Made by a program: the position numbers and the translations under genes. Below, piece after piece: positions 17,986-28,215 of a stretch of DNA of 64,000 bases. The notes under the pieces were generated by a model, which made no database searches, was not told the DNA's origin, and saw only the letters and a program-made list of their open reading frames with translations. Numbering within the stretch: the stretch's first letter is position 1; each line of letters opens with the position of its first letter. Where the stretch lies: assembly GCA_020637365.1 (NCBI GenBank), contig JACJWE010000002.1:744001-808000 (forward strand). Reading direction: 5' to 3'. This DNA is from Acidimicrobiia bacterium. Its GTDB lineage: Bacteria > Actinomycetota > Acidimicrobiia > IMCC26256 > JAGNEX01.

Positions 17986-20060
17986 TGCTGATGGTGAGTA
18001 CCTGTTTGAGGGGTTGGAGCCTGGTGACTATTGCATCAAGTTCCTGCTGGATGAAGACATGGTTGCTTCACCTGCGGATGCGGGAACAGACGACGCGGCC
18101 GACAGTGACGGGATTGTTGAGGGTGATGTCGTTCGGGATGGTGTGACCTACCAAGCGGTCAAGACTGAAGCGACGACGTTGGAGCCGGGCGAAACGGATC
18201 TGACGTGGGATCAGGGCATCGTGCCGCCGGTCCCGCCAGCGTCGATTGGTGACAAGGTCTTCTCCGATATTGATGGTGACGGCATCCAAGATCCTGGTGA
18301 GCCTGGTATCCCTGGTGATGATCGTGATCCTCGAACGAGTCGTCGACGGTGAACAGATCGAAGTGACTTCGACGGTGACCGATGCCGATGGTGAGTACCT
18401 GTTCGAGGGGTTGGAGCCTGGCGATTATTGCATCAAGTTCCTGCTGCCTGCCGATGCTGAACCTGCTTCGCCTGCGGATGCGGGAACTGACAGACCTGGC
18501 CGACAGTGACGGGATCGCTGAGGGTGACGTCGTCGGGATGTGTGACCTACCAGGCGGTCAAGACTGAAGCGACGACGTTGGAGCCTGGCGAAACGGATCT
18601 GACGTGGGATCAGGGCATCGTGCCGCCGGTCCCGCCAGCGTCGATTGGTGACAAGGTCTTCCGATATTGATGGTGACGGCATCCAAGATGAGGGTGAGCC
18701 CGGTATCCCGGGGGTGATCGTGATCCTCGAACGAGTCGTTGATGGTGAACAGATCGAAGTGACTTCGACGGTGACCGACGCTGACGGGAACTACCTGTTC
18801 GAGGGGTTGGAGCCTGGTGACTATTGCATCAAGTTCCTGCTGCCTGCCGGCGCTGACGGCTTCGCCTGCGGATGCGGGTTCTGACGACGCTGCCGACAGT
18901 GACGGGATCAGTTGAGGGTGATGTCGTCCGGGATGGTGTGACCTACCAAGCGGTCAAGACTGAAGCGACGACGTTGGAGCCGGGCGAAACGGATCTGACG
19001 TGGGATCAGGGCATCGTGCCGCCGGTCCCGCCAGCGTCGATCGGTGATCGTGTTTGGTCTGACCTGGATGGTGACGGCATCCAAGATCCTGGTGAGCCCG
19101 GTATCCGGGGATCATCGTGATCCTTGAGCGAGTCGTCGACGGTGAACAGATCGAAGTGACTTCGACGGTGACTGACGCTGATGGTGACTACCTGTTTGAG
19201 GGGTTGGAGCCTGGCGACTACTGCATCAAGTTCTTGCTACCTGCTGACGCGACTGCTTCGCCTGCGGATGCGGGTTCTGACGACGCTGCCGACAGTGACG
19301 GGATTGTTGAGGGTGATGTCGTTCGGGATGGTGTGACCTACCAAGCGGTCAAGACTGAAGCGACGACGTTGGAGCCTGGTGAGCAGGATCTGACGTGGGA
19401 TCAGGGCATCGTGCCGCCGGTCCCGCCAGCGTCGATCGGTGATCGTGTTTGGTCTGACCTCGATGGTGACGGCATCCAAGATCCTGGTGAGCCGGGTATC
19501 CCTGGGATCATCGTGATCTTCGAACGAGTTGTCGATGGTGAACAGATTGAAGTTGCTTCGACGGTGACTGATGCTGATGGTGAGTACCTGTTCGACGGGT
19601 TGGAGCCTGGTGAGTATTGCATCAAGTTCTTGCTGCCGGTGGATGCGATGGCTTCGCCTGCTGATGCGGGTTCTGACGACGCTGCTGACAGTGATGGTGT
19701 TGGTGATGTCGTTCGGGATGGTGTGACCTACCAAGCGGTCAAGACCGAAGCGACGGTTGATTGATGCTGGCGCAGGATCTGACGTGGGATCAGGGCATCG
19801 TGCCAGCTGTTGAGCCAGCGTCGATCGGTGATCGTGTTTGGTCTGACCTCGATGGTGACGGCATCCAAGATGGCGACGAGCCAGGTATCCCTGGGATCAT
19901 CGTGATCCTCGAACGAGTTGTCGATGGTGAACAGATCGAAGTTGCTGACACCGGTGACTGATGCTGATGGTGAGTACCTGTTTGAGGGTCTGGAGCCTGG
20001 TGAGTACTGCATCAAGTTCTTGCTACCGGCTGGCGCGACGGTTTCGCCTGCTGATTCTGG
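17986..20060 (+). pseudogene. protein B continued: SdrD B-like tandem array with about eleven frame breaks
   Basis: Five or six near-identical SdrD B-like units of about 380-390 bases follow each other, recognisable by SIGD(R/K)V, DLDGDGIQD, EPGIPG, ILERVVDGEQIEV, DADGEYLFEGLEPGDYCIKFLLP and LEPGETDLTWDQGIVPP. Compared with one another they show indels near 18311, 18490, 18530, 18656, 18855, 18905, 19110, 19750, 19950 and 20060. The longest clean stretch is 19117-19764. The changes scatter over positions where other copies are intact, which suggests poor consensus over a repeat. SdrD B units in other bacteria bind calcium and stiffen surface stalks (family knowledge). Confidence 0.65.
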
Positions 20061-21110
20061 GGTCTGATGACGCTGCCGACAGTGACGGGGTCAGCGAGGG
20101 TGATGTCGTTCGGGATGGTGTGACCTATCAGGTATACAAGACGATCGCGACGACGTTGGATGCTGGTGAGCAGGATCTGACGTGGGATCAGGGTGTTGTG
20201 CCTGGGGAGGATCCTGTTGATTTGCAGATTTCGAAGACTGTTGAGTTGTTGTCGCCGAGTTTGGCTGAGTGGTCGTTGACGGTGAAGAACTTGTCTGATC
20301 GGTCTGCGAAGGGTCCGATTGTGGTGACTGATCAGATGCCGGTTGGGTTGGTCTATACCGATGCGCAAGCTCCTGATGGTTGGGTGTGTTCGCCTGATGG
20401 TCGTGACCTGAGCTGCATTCTTGATGCGGATCTGGAAGCGGATAGTGAAGCGGTGATTGTTGTGGAGACGTCGGTGGATGTTCCTGCGGGGACGAAGTTG
20501 ACGAATAACGCGGCGGTTGCTGGGGCTGAGGTTGAGGCGTCGACGGATAACAATGCTGATGATGCGTCGATCACGGTGCCTGATGAGGGTGAGGCGATCA
20601 CTGATTTGGTGATTAGTAAGTCGGCTCGGAGTGCTGATCAGGCTGGGAATGTGGTTTGGGATATTGAGGTGACCAACGTTTCTGATGTCGATGCTGCGAA
20701 CCCGAAGGTGACAGACCAGTTGCCAGCCAGCCACTCTCAAGTTTGTGAAGGCCGAGGGTGATGGTTGGGACTGCGTGGCTGACGGTCAGCTCGTGACGTG
20801 TGACGCTGCTGAGGTGTTGTCGGCTGGAGCAACCGCTGCGTTCGTGATCGAGACGTCAGTGGATGCTGATCCTGGTTCGATCATCACCAACGAAGCGATC
20901 GTGTCGACAGCGACAGCGGAACGCACCGAAGACAACAACACCGACACCGCCGAAATCGCGACGGCTACAGAGTCGCTCGGCCAAGCGCCTTCGTCGCCAG
21001 TCGCGTTCACCGGAGCTAACAGCCTGCGTTTGGCGGTTGGCGCCATGATGCTGATTCTCGGCGGTGTTGCGCTCGTCGCACTCCGACGCAGGCGCCTTGG
21101 TAACCGATAG
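19961..21110 (+). CDS. protein B C terminus: two DUF11-like modules and VAFTG tail
   Basis: After the last SdrD B-like unit the protein continues with two DUF11-like modules (ISKTVELLSPSLAEWSLTV and ISKSARSADQAGNVVWDIEV). It ends in VAFTG, a membrane helix and RRRRLGNR, stopping at 21110. One break near 20730 (CCAGCCAGCCACTC in place of CCTGCCACTC) shifts the frame, so it reads as two overlapping pieces, 19961-20761 and 20745-21110. The last 400 bases are almost identical to the end of gene C (29370-29750), implying recent duplication or gene conversion. Tail type as in protein A. Confidence 0.7.
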
Positions 21111-21156
21111 CTGACACGAGGGCTCGCCGCCTGTTGAAGCGAACCAACTCACGACC

Positions 21157-21203
21157 CGGACGGCCGGGAGGGATGCACAATCGTGTTCCCTCTCGGCCGT
21201 CCG
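21157..21203 (+). terminator. 17-bp hairpin terminator between genes B and C
   Basis: CGGACGGCCGGGAGGGA (21157-21173) pairs with TCCCTCTCGGCCGTCCG (21187-21203), one G-U pair and a 13-base loop, 47 bases after the stop of gene B. It suggests B and C are separate transcripts. Confidence 0.65.
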
Positions 21204-21394
21204 TCGCGCTGACTCGTTCCCGGAGCGTCGACGTCGCTGCGCCGTCCCGGCTCTACGTCCAGCTCACAGATCCATCTCTTGATGTGAAGCTGAGCCCTTC
21301 GAAACTTGGCTTTAGTGATCGATTGAAAGAACCGATACCTAAGACCAGCACCCCCGATGTTTCTTGATGGTGTGTTGATGAAGGAGCGGTTCTT

Positions 21395-21889
21395 ATGTTT
21401 GGTACGCGTGTTGCCTTGAGAAGCTCGATCAGGATTGTGGCGATCATCGCCGCGCTTCTCATCGCTGCCAGCATCGCGGTTTTGCCTCAGCTCGTTTCCC
21501 GCGCAGACCCTGCTGATGATCCCATGACCGCGATTGCTTTTGTTGACTTGAATGCCGATGGCGAATGGCAGCCTGGCGAGAGCCGCTACACCGACCTCCA
21601 AGTCAGCGTGTACGACAGCGAGGGCAATTCGGTCGACGGTGTTCTCGACACTGCAACGAACTCGTTCGGCATCGATACGTCATCGTTGGATGCTGGCGGC
21701 CTGTTGGTCGACCAGTACCGGGTGGAGTTTCATTCGCTGACGGCCCCGTTCGTCTTTTCGGCTCAAGGACAGTCGATCGATCCGGCCGCGATTGCTCAGA
21801 GCGGCAGTTCGGTCCAGTTCGCGTCGCCAGGCGACACGGTCTACGTGGCGGTCCACGACCCGACAGCCTTCTGTCAAGACAACCCCTGA
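21395..21889 (+). CDS. giant secreted repeat protein C, N terminus
   Basis: ATG at 21395 with AAGGAG at 21381-21386. A basic N terminus and hydrophobic run end at SRADPADD, paralogous to protein B (compare AFVDLNADGEWQPGE). The frame is lost near 21886: gene C reads GACAACCCCTGAACTTGTG where gene B has GACAATCCGCAACTCGTG, one base shorter, so a single inserted base is enough to explain the stop. This is the first segment of an ~8.5-kb gene ending at 29899. Confidence 0.75.
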   Translation: MFGTRVALRSSIRIVAIIAALLIAASIAVLPQLVSRADPADDPMTAIAFVDLNADGEWQPGESRYTDLQVSVYDSEGNSVDGVLDTATNSFGIDTSSLDAGGLLVDQYRVEFHSLTAPFVFSAQGQSIDPAAIAQSGSSVQFASPGDTVYVAVHDPTAFCQDNP

Positions 21890-22538
21890 ACTTGTGACGA
21901 ACTGCTACGTCTCGGGTGACCAGTTGACCGACCAAAACGCAGGCATGGACACGCTGGTCTCCGTTGAATACAACTGGGGTAACGACGGGACCAATGCGCC
22001 TATCGACAGCAACCTTGCATCGTGGCAGGTCGACGAGAACGGTGATCCTGCCGCCCCGGACACATTGCGTTGGCCGAAGAGATCGGTACCACCTGGGGAC
22101 TCGCTTGGAACCGCGAAAGCAACGAGCTGTACGTAGCGTCATATCTCAAGATGTTCACCGGTTTTGGCCCCGAAGGCCCGAACGCGATCTATCGCGTTCC
22201 TGTCGACCCCTACACCGGTCAGGTGAACGGTGCAGTCTCGCTGTTCGCTCGCGTCGGCGACTCGACTGGGTACAACCCCGCCACAGGAAACTTCGACAAG
22301 TCGTTTCCTGGGACTGGCGGAACCGGAGGCGTCGACGTCTGTGACGACATGCACGGATACGGCACTGATCTGACCGAACCGGTCTATAACGACACGTTGT
22401 GGACAAATGTCATGAAGTGTTCGTTGGGTGACATCGACGTTTCCCCTGACGGTTCAACCCTGTACGTCAGCTCACTTAAGAACCGAGACATTCTGAGCTT
22501 CGACACCGCTACCGGCAACCTCGTCGATACCGATACTT
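21890..22538 (+). pseudogene. protein C continued: propeller-like domain with frame breaks
   Basis: The sequence continues co-linear with protein B. NCYVSGDQLTD lies in one frame; after a break near 22060 (GCCCCGGACACATTGCG) the next frame gives EIGTTWGLAWNRESNELYVAS through SPDGSTLYVSSLKNRDILSFD (clean from 22070 to about 22580). Another break near 22585 leads into the long downstream segment. No start signals exist at the internal Met codons. Confidence 0.65.
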
Positions 22539-25500
22539 TTGCTCCATCGCTCGTTGCGGACATTTGCCCCAACTACAACGAAGACGTGGATCTTCGCGAC
22601 CGGCGTGAACGCCGACGGTCTGCTCCACGTCGGTGGTGTGTGCTCGGGTGAAACCGACCAGAATCCCGATCAGGTGCATCCATTCGTGTACACGCTCGAC
22701 CCCGCGACGGACACGTGGACACGGGTGTTTGACACACCGATTCAGGACGCCGCTGGCGGTTCGGCCAACAGCTACAAGTGGATCAGCCCATGGGAGACCA
22801 GCTATGCGAGCCTACGCCTCGGGTACCCAGATATTGACACCGCAGACCCAGGCTCAGCTAAGTACATGTCGGCTAACGATACGCAGCTGACAGATATCGA
22901 GTTTTTGGCAACGACCTCACTCTTGGTTTTCGGTCTCGTTCGGGGATGCGCTGGGACGCTCGATTCCCGATCCGGTGCGCACCGACGTCGCTGTGAGCGG
23001 AAACTCACATGGTGGCGACCTGATGTGCGTGTGGTGGGACAGCTCGACAAGCGAGTACAAGCTCGAGAGCAACGGTCAGTGCGGTCCCGACCGTCAATAC
23101 GACCCAGCCCTATGGGACCCAGGCGTTGGCCCAGGTCTCGGTCATGCGCGCGCCGAGAAAATGAGTTCTATTGGGGTGATGGTGCCAACAGCGTCAACCC
23201 AGGTGGCATACACGATGAGCCGGTGTTTGGCGGCTTGTCACAAGTCAACACTCGACCGCTGGCCTTTACCGGCCTGAACCCACCGGATGCGCTGGGGGGC
23301 AACTTGGTCAACACGGGCGGAATTGGTTGGGCGAACTCTTTGAACGGTGAGACTTTCAAGGCATACCTGCTCTATCAAGCCATTAAGAACGGAACGGGTG
23401 CCTTTCAGGCGAACTTCTTCGGCAAGGCGAACGGTCTGGGCGATCTCGAGTCGTTGTGTGTTGCCGCTCCGATGCAGCTCGGAAACCGGGTGTGGTTCGA
23501 TCTGGACGGCGACGGTATTCAAGATCCAGGAGAGAAGCCTGTTGTGGGCGCGACCGTCAATCTCTACGACGTGACGGGCGCTCAGATCGGTACCACCACG
23601 ACCAACGCTGACGGCGTCTATCTGTTCTCATCGCAGGGTGTCGACGGTCTGCCCGGAAACGCTGACGATCTGTGGGCGCCAGGTGAAGATCTTGTCGTTC
23701 GGATGGATAATCCCGTCGATTTCGCTGCTGGCGGGGTGTTGTATGGCTGGCAGCTCACGCCCGATAGCGCTGACGACGGTTCTGCCCCGACGACCGATGA
23801 TCAGGACTCCGACGGTGTCTCGGGTGATGTTCTCGCTCTGGGGAGGGCCTTCCCCGAGATCGAACTGACTGCAGGTACGTCTGGTTGGAACGACCACACC
23901 TTTGACTTTGGGTACCGCACGATCGACCTTGCGTTGACCAAGGTGTACACGTCGGATACGTCGGGGACGACCGATGATGGTGTGGTCGACGCCGGAGGCT
24001 CGGTGACGTACACGATCACGGTGATCAACCAGTCGGTATTGGACGCCACCGATGTCCAGGTCGTTGATTACCTCCCGTCTGGATTCACTCTGGATGACGC
24101 CGCCTGGGTCTCGACCGGAACGTCGACCGCTGAGCTGGCGACGCCGATCGCGTTGCTGGCTGCGAATACCTCTACGACGGTGACGATCACGTTGAAGGCA
24201 GATTCACCGTTTGCTGGAACTGCGACGGCGCAGGAGCCTGGAACCGGTGATGACTGGTTCGTCAACGTTGCCGAAATTGCGTCGTTCCTGGACGCTGATG
24301 GCAATCCTGCGGCTGATATTGACTCGACGCCAGACACCGATCCGGGCAATGACGTGGGCGGCGTCGTGGGCACCGACAGTGATGACCACGTCGCCGACGA
24401 CGGTGTGGACACCGACGGCGATGGAATCGTCGATGAGGACGACCAAGACCCCGCACCGGTGAAGATTGGTCAGATCGTCGCGCCGACGACAACGACCACC
24501 ACCGCTGCGCCGACGACCACGACGACGGCGGCACCGACGACCACGACGACTGTTGCGCCGACGACCACGACGGTAGCCCCGACTACGACGACTGTTGCGC
24601 CGACAACTACGACCACCGTCGCTCCAACCACCACAACGACTGCTGCGGTGACGACCACCACGGTGGCTGGGGCTACGACGACGACCATGGCCCCGACGAC
24701 CACGACGACTGTTGCGCCGACGACCACGACGACGACCGTGGCACCAACCACAACCACGACGGTGGCTCCGACGACGACAACGGTTGCGCCGACGACTACC
24801 ACGACCCTTGCGCCGACGACGACCGTGGCTCCCGCAACGACGACGACAGTGGCTCCCACAACGACGACAACAGCAGCACCGCCGACCACGACGACGGCAG
24901 CCCCGATCTATGACCTGGCCTTGGTCAAGGTCTTGACGTCGGCAGCTACGGTGGCACCTGGCGATCTTGTGACCTTTGAGGTCGGCGTGCGCAACCAAGG
25001 CGATCTGCCGTCCGGCGCTGTCACGATCACCGACACCCTGCCGGCGGGTCTGACCTTCTCGGCGGCCGACTCACCGGGCTGGACCGACCTCGGCGGAGGC
25101 GTCGTGTCTCACGACGTGACCGTCGATATCGCCCCGGGCGGGACATACACCGTCCAGTTGTCAGCCACCGTTGACGCCGGTGTGACGGGTGTGTTGGTGA
25201 ACAACGCCGAGATCTCCTCGGACAGCGGCGACGACGAAGACTCGACCCCTGACGCGGTGGTCGATGATCCGACGATTGATCGTGAGTCGTTGACGGATCT
25301 CGATATTGATGTTGAGACCGGTGATGAGGACGACGCTGATATTGCGTTGGTAACCGTCGCGGTTCCTGCGACGACCACGACAGCTGCTCCGACAACGACT
25401 GTGGTTCCGACCTCGACGACGACGGTTCCCGGGGCTACGACGACGACGATGGCGCCGACCACGACGTTGGCGCCGACCACGACGTTGGCTCCGACGACGA

Positions 25501-26294
25501 CGATCTTGGTGCCGACGACCGTGGTCGGCACGACGACCAGTGTCGCCCCAACGACTACGACGACGGTTGCTCCGACAACGACGACGACGGCTGCGCCTGT
25601 GTATGACTTGGCGTTGGTGAAGTTGTTGAAGTCGGCTGGGACGGTTGCTTCTGGTGATGTGGTGACCTTTGAGGTCGCGGTTCGTAATCAGGGTGATGTG
25701 TCGTCTGGTGCGGTGACGATTACGGATTCGTTGCCGGCTGGTTTGACGTTCTCGGCTGTGGATTCGCCGGGTTGGTCTGATCTTGGTGGTGGTGTCGTTT
25801 CCCATGATGTGACTGAGGACATCGCTCCGGGTGGTACCTATACGATCGAATTGTCCGCGACGGTTGATGCGGGTGCGTCGGGTGTGTTGGTGAACAACGC
25901 CGAGATTTCAAGTGATGGCGGTGACGATGAGGATTCGACGCCCGACGCGGATATCAACAACGACGCGACGATTGATCGTGAGTCGTTGACGGATCTCGAT
26001 ATTGATGTTGAGACCGGTGATGAGGACGACGCTGATATTGCGTTGGTAACCGTCGCGGTTCCGGCGACGACCACGACAGCTGTTCCGACAACGACTGTGG
26101 TTCCGACCTCGACGACGACGGTTCCCGGGGCTACGACGACGACGTGGCGCCGACCACGACGTTGGCTCCGACGACGACGATCTTGGTGCCGACGACCGTG
26201 GTCGGCACGACGACCAGTGTCGCCCCAACGACTACGACGACGGTTGCTCCGACGACGACGACTGCTGCGCCTGTGTATGACTTGGCGTTGGTGA
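22539..26294 (+). CDS. protein C central part: propeller end, SdrD B-like module, stalks and DUF11-like modules
   Basis: The listed start is only where this frame opens. Homology to B resumes at WIFATGVNADGLLHVGG; a patch at about 22905-23160 is read in the wrong frame because of two compensating indels. Then come an SdrD B-like module (VWFDLDGDGIQDPGE, ~23490), a DUF11-like module (IDLALTKVYTSDTSG), a calcium-type Asp-rich segment (DTDGDGIVDEDDQDP), a 140-residue Thr stalk (24478-24905) and repeated VYDLALVK modules at ~24906 and ~25598. The frame is lost at about 26143, where ACGACGATGGCGCCG has become ACGACGTGGCGCCG. This is the middle of one secreted surface protein. Confidence 0.7.
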   Translation: MLHRSLRTFAPTTTKTWIFATGVNADGLLHVGGVCSGETDQNPDQVHPFVYTLDPATDTWTRVFDTPIQDAAGGSANSYKWISPWETSYASLRLGYPDIDTADPGSAKYMSANDTQLTDIEFLATTSLLVFGLVRGCAGTLDSRSGAHRRRCERKLTWWRPDVRVVGQLDKRVQAREQRSVRSRPSIRPSPMGPRRWPRSRSCARRENEFYWGDGANSVNPGGIHDEPVFGGLSQVNTRPLAFTGLNPPDALGGNLVNTGGIGWANSLNGETFKAYLLYQAIKNGTGAFQANFFGKANGLGDLESLCVAAPMQLGNRVWFDLDGDGIQDPGEKPVVGATVNLYDVTGAQIGTTTTNADGVYLFSSQGVDGLPGNADDLWAPGEDLVVRMDNPVDFAAGGVLYGWQLTPDSADDGSAPTTDDQDSDGVSGDVLALGRAFPEIELTAGTSGWNDHTFDFGYRTIDLALTKVYTSDTSGTTDDGVVDAGGSVTYTITVINQSVLDATDVQVVDYLPSGFTLDDAAWVSTGTSTAELATPIALLAANTSTTVTITLKADSPFAGTATAQEPGTGDDWFVNVAEIASFLDADGNPAADIDSTPDTDPGNDVGGVVGTDSDDHVADDGVDTDGDGIVDEDDQDPAPVKIGQIVAPTTTTTTAAPTTTTTAAPTTTTTVAPTTTTVAPTTTTVAPTTTTTVAPTTTTTAAVTTTTVAGATTTTMAPTTTTTVAPTTTTTTVAPTTTTTVAPTTTTVAPTTTTTLAPTTTVAPATTTTVAPTTTTTAAPPTTTTAAPIYDLALVKVLTSAATVAPGDLVTFEVGVRNQGDLPSGAVTITDTLPAGLTFSAADSPGWTDLGGGVVSHDVTVDIAPGGTYTVQLSATVDAGVTGVLVNNAEISSDSGDDEDSTPDAVVDDPTIDRESLTDLDIDVETGDEDDADIALVTVAVPATTTTAAPTTTVVPTSTTTVPGATTTTMAPTTTLAPTTTLAPTTTILVPTTVVGTTTSVAPTTTTTVAPTTTTTAAPVYDLALVKLLKSAGTVASGDVVTFEVAVRNQGDVSSGAVTITDSLPAGLTFSAVDSPGWSDLGGGVVSHDVTEDIAPGGTYTIELSATVDAGASGVLVNNAEISSDGGDDEDSTPDADINNDATIDRESLTDLDIDVETGDEDDADIALVTVAVPATTTTAVPTTTVVPTSTTTVPGATTTTWRRPRRWLRRRRSWCRRPWSARRPVSPQRLRRRLLRRRRLLRLCMTWRW
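24478..24905 (+). repeat. long Thr-rich stalk of protein C
   Basis: Roughly 140 residues of TTTT(V/A)AP units in ACG/ACC-rich codons, without exact periodicity. The same kind of tract occurs at 15590-16015, 16491-16685 and 17155-17365 in gene B and at 25373-25590 and 26063-26272 in gene C. Confidence 0.9.
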
Positions 26295-26720
26295 AGTTGT
26301 TGAAGTCGGCTGGGACGGTTGCTTCTGGTGATGTGGTGACCTTTGAGGTCGCGGTTCGTAATCAGGGTGATGTGTCGTCTGGTGCGGTGACGATCACGGA
26401 TTCGTTGCCGGCTGGTTTGACGTTCTCGGCTGTTGATTCGCCGGGTTGGTCTGATCTTGGTGGTGGTGTCGTGTCCCATGATGTGACTGGGTGACATCGC
26501 TCCGGGTGGCACCTATACGATCGAATTGTCCGCGACGGTTGATGCGGGTGTGTCGGGTGTGTTGGTGAACAACGCCGAGATTTCAAGTGATGGCGGTGAC
26601 GATGAGGATTCGACGCCCGGCGCGGATATCAACAACGACGCGACGGTTGATCGTGAGTCGTTGACGGATCTCGATATTGATGTTGAGACCGGTGATGAGG
26701 ACGACGGATATCGCGCTCGT
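25590..26720 (+). repeat. tandem ~673-bp module duplication in gene C
   Basis: The module beginning GTGTATGACTTGGCGTTGG at ~25600 recurs at ~26273 with nearly the same sequence through the following Thr stalk and DUF11-like domain. The second copy carries one-base errors (~26143, ~26490, ~26706) that the first lacks. The period matches the ~675-bp module of gene B. Confidence 0.8.
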
Positions 26721-27682
26721 CGCTGTCGTACCCGGCAACGACAACGACTGTGGCCCGACAACTACGACGGTTCCGGGTGACCACGACGACGGTTGCTCCG
26801 ACCACGTCGACGACGTGCTCCGACTACGACGACGACGGTTCCGGGTGTCACTACGACGGTTGCTCCGACCACGTCGACGGTTGCGCCGACTACGACGACG
26901 GTTGCGCCGACAACTACGACGACGGTGCCGGGTGTGTATGACTTGGCGTTGGTGAAGTTGTTGGTGTCTGAGGTCCGTTTAGGTCGGGGATGTTGTTGAG
27001 TTTTCGGTTGTTGTTCGTAATCAGGGTGATGTGACCGCGAATTTTGTTGAGGTGACAGACACGTTCCCGGCGGGTATGTCGTTTGCTCCGTCGAATACGG
27101 GTTGGGTTGATTCAGGTGATGGGTCGGCGGTGTTGACGTCGACTGATCCTCTCGGTCCGGGTGAGACGTTGCGTATCTCGTTGTTCCTGGTTTTGATGAT
27201 GCGTCGTTGGGTTCGTATGCGAACTTGGCGGGATCTCTGCTGATGATGGTGACGATAAGGACTCAACGGTTGGTTCGGGTTCGGGTGATCCGGTGGTTGA
27301 TCAGACTGATGAGTCGGGTCTTGATGTGGATCAGGTGCCTGGTGATGAGGATGATTCTGATATTGCTGTGTTCACTGTTTTGCCAGCGTCGATTGGTGAC
27401 AAGGTTTGTCCGACACCAACGTGACGGTGTTCAGGATGATGGTGAGCCGGGTATTCCTGGTGTGATCGTGATCCTCGAAAAGGTTGTGGATGGTCAGCAG
27501 GTCGAAGTCACGTCAACCGTGACCGATGCGGATGGTGAGTACCTGTTTGAGGGTTTGGAGCCTGGTGAGTACTGCATCAAGTTCCTGTTGCCCGAAGACG
27601 CGACCGCTTCACCGTCTGACTCAGGTTCTGACGACGCTGCTGATTCTGATGGGATCAGCGAGGGCGACATCGTTCGGATGGT
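26144..27682 (+). pseudogene. protein C continued: DUF11/stalk/SdrD modules with clustered frame breaks
   Basis: Recognisable in pieces: stalk and VYDLALVK module (26144-26494), the remainder of that module (26526-26780), a further stalk and VYDLALVKLLVSE (26793-26999), the FVEVTDTFPAGMSFAPS module (27031-27243) and an SdrD B-like unit (ending 27682). Breaks lie near 26490, 26706, 26970, 27195, 27405 and 27675. From 26885 on, the stretch closely resembles 27700-28215, which has none of these breaks. It may be a poorly resolved or false duplicate of that block. Confidence 0.6.
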
Positions 27683-28215
27683 GTGACCTATCAGGCTAAG
27701 ACCACGACGACGGTTGCGCCGACAACTACGACGACGGTGCCGGGTGTGTATGACTTGGCGTTGGTGAAGTTGTTGGTGTCTGAGGGTCCGTTTAGGTCGG
27801 GGGATGTTGTTGAGTTTTCGGTTGTTGTTCGTAATCAGGGTGATGTGACCGCGAATTTTGTTGAGGTGACAGACACGTTCCCGGCGGGTATGTCGTTTGC
27901 TCCGTCGAATACGGGTTGGGTTGATTCAGGTGATGGGTCGGCGGTGTTTACGTCGACTGATCCTCTCGGTCCGGGTGAGACGTTGCGTATCTCGTTGTTC
28001 CTGGTTTTGGATGATGCGTCGTTGGGTTCGTATGCGAACTTGGCGGGGATCTCTGCTGATGATGGTGACGATAAGGACTCAACGGTTGGTTCGGGTTCGG
28101 GTGATCCGGTGGTTGATCAGACTGATGAGTCGGGTCTTGATGTGGATCAGGTGCCTGGTGATGAGGATGATTCTGATATTGCTGTGTTCACTGTTTTGCC
28201 AGCGTCGATTGGTGA
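26885..28215 (+). repeat. imperfect ~810-bp direct duplication within gene C
   Basis: The block from the stalk through VYDLALVKLLVSE, PAGMSFAPSNTGWVDSGDG and the start of the next SdrD B-like unit (about 26885-27420) recurs at about 27700-28230 with almost identical bases. Copy one has several single-base changes that break the frame; copy two is clean. Confidence 0.75.

Noticed and set aside
21890..27682. Many short plus-strand frames treated as separate small genes
   Set aside because: They line up end to end with paralogous protein B and lack ribosome-binding sites; they are pieces of one gene.
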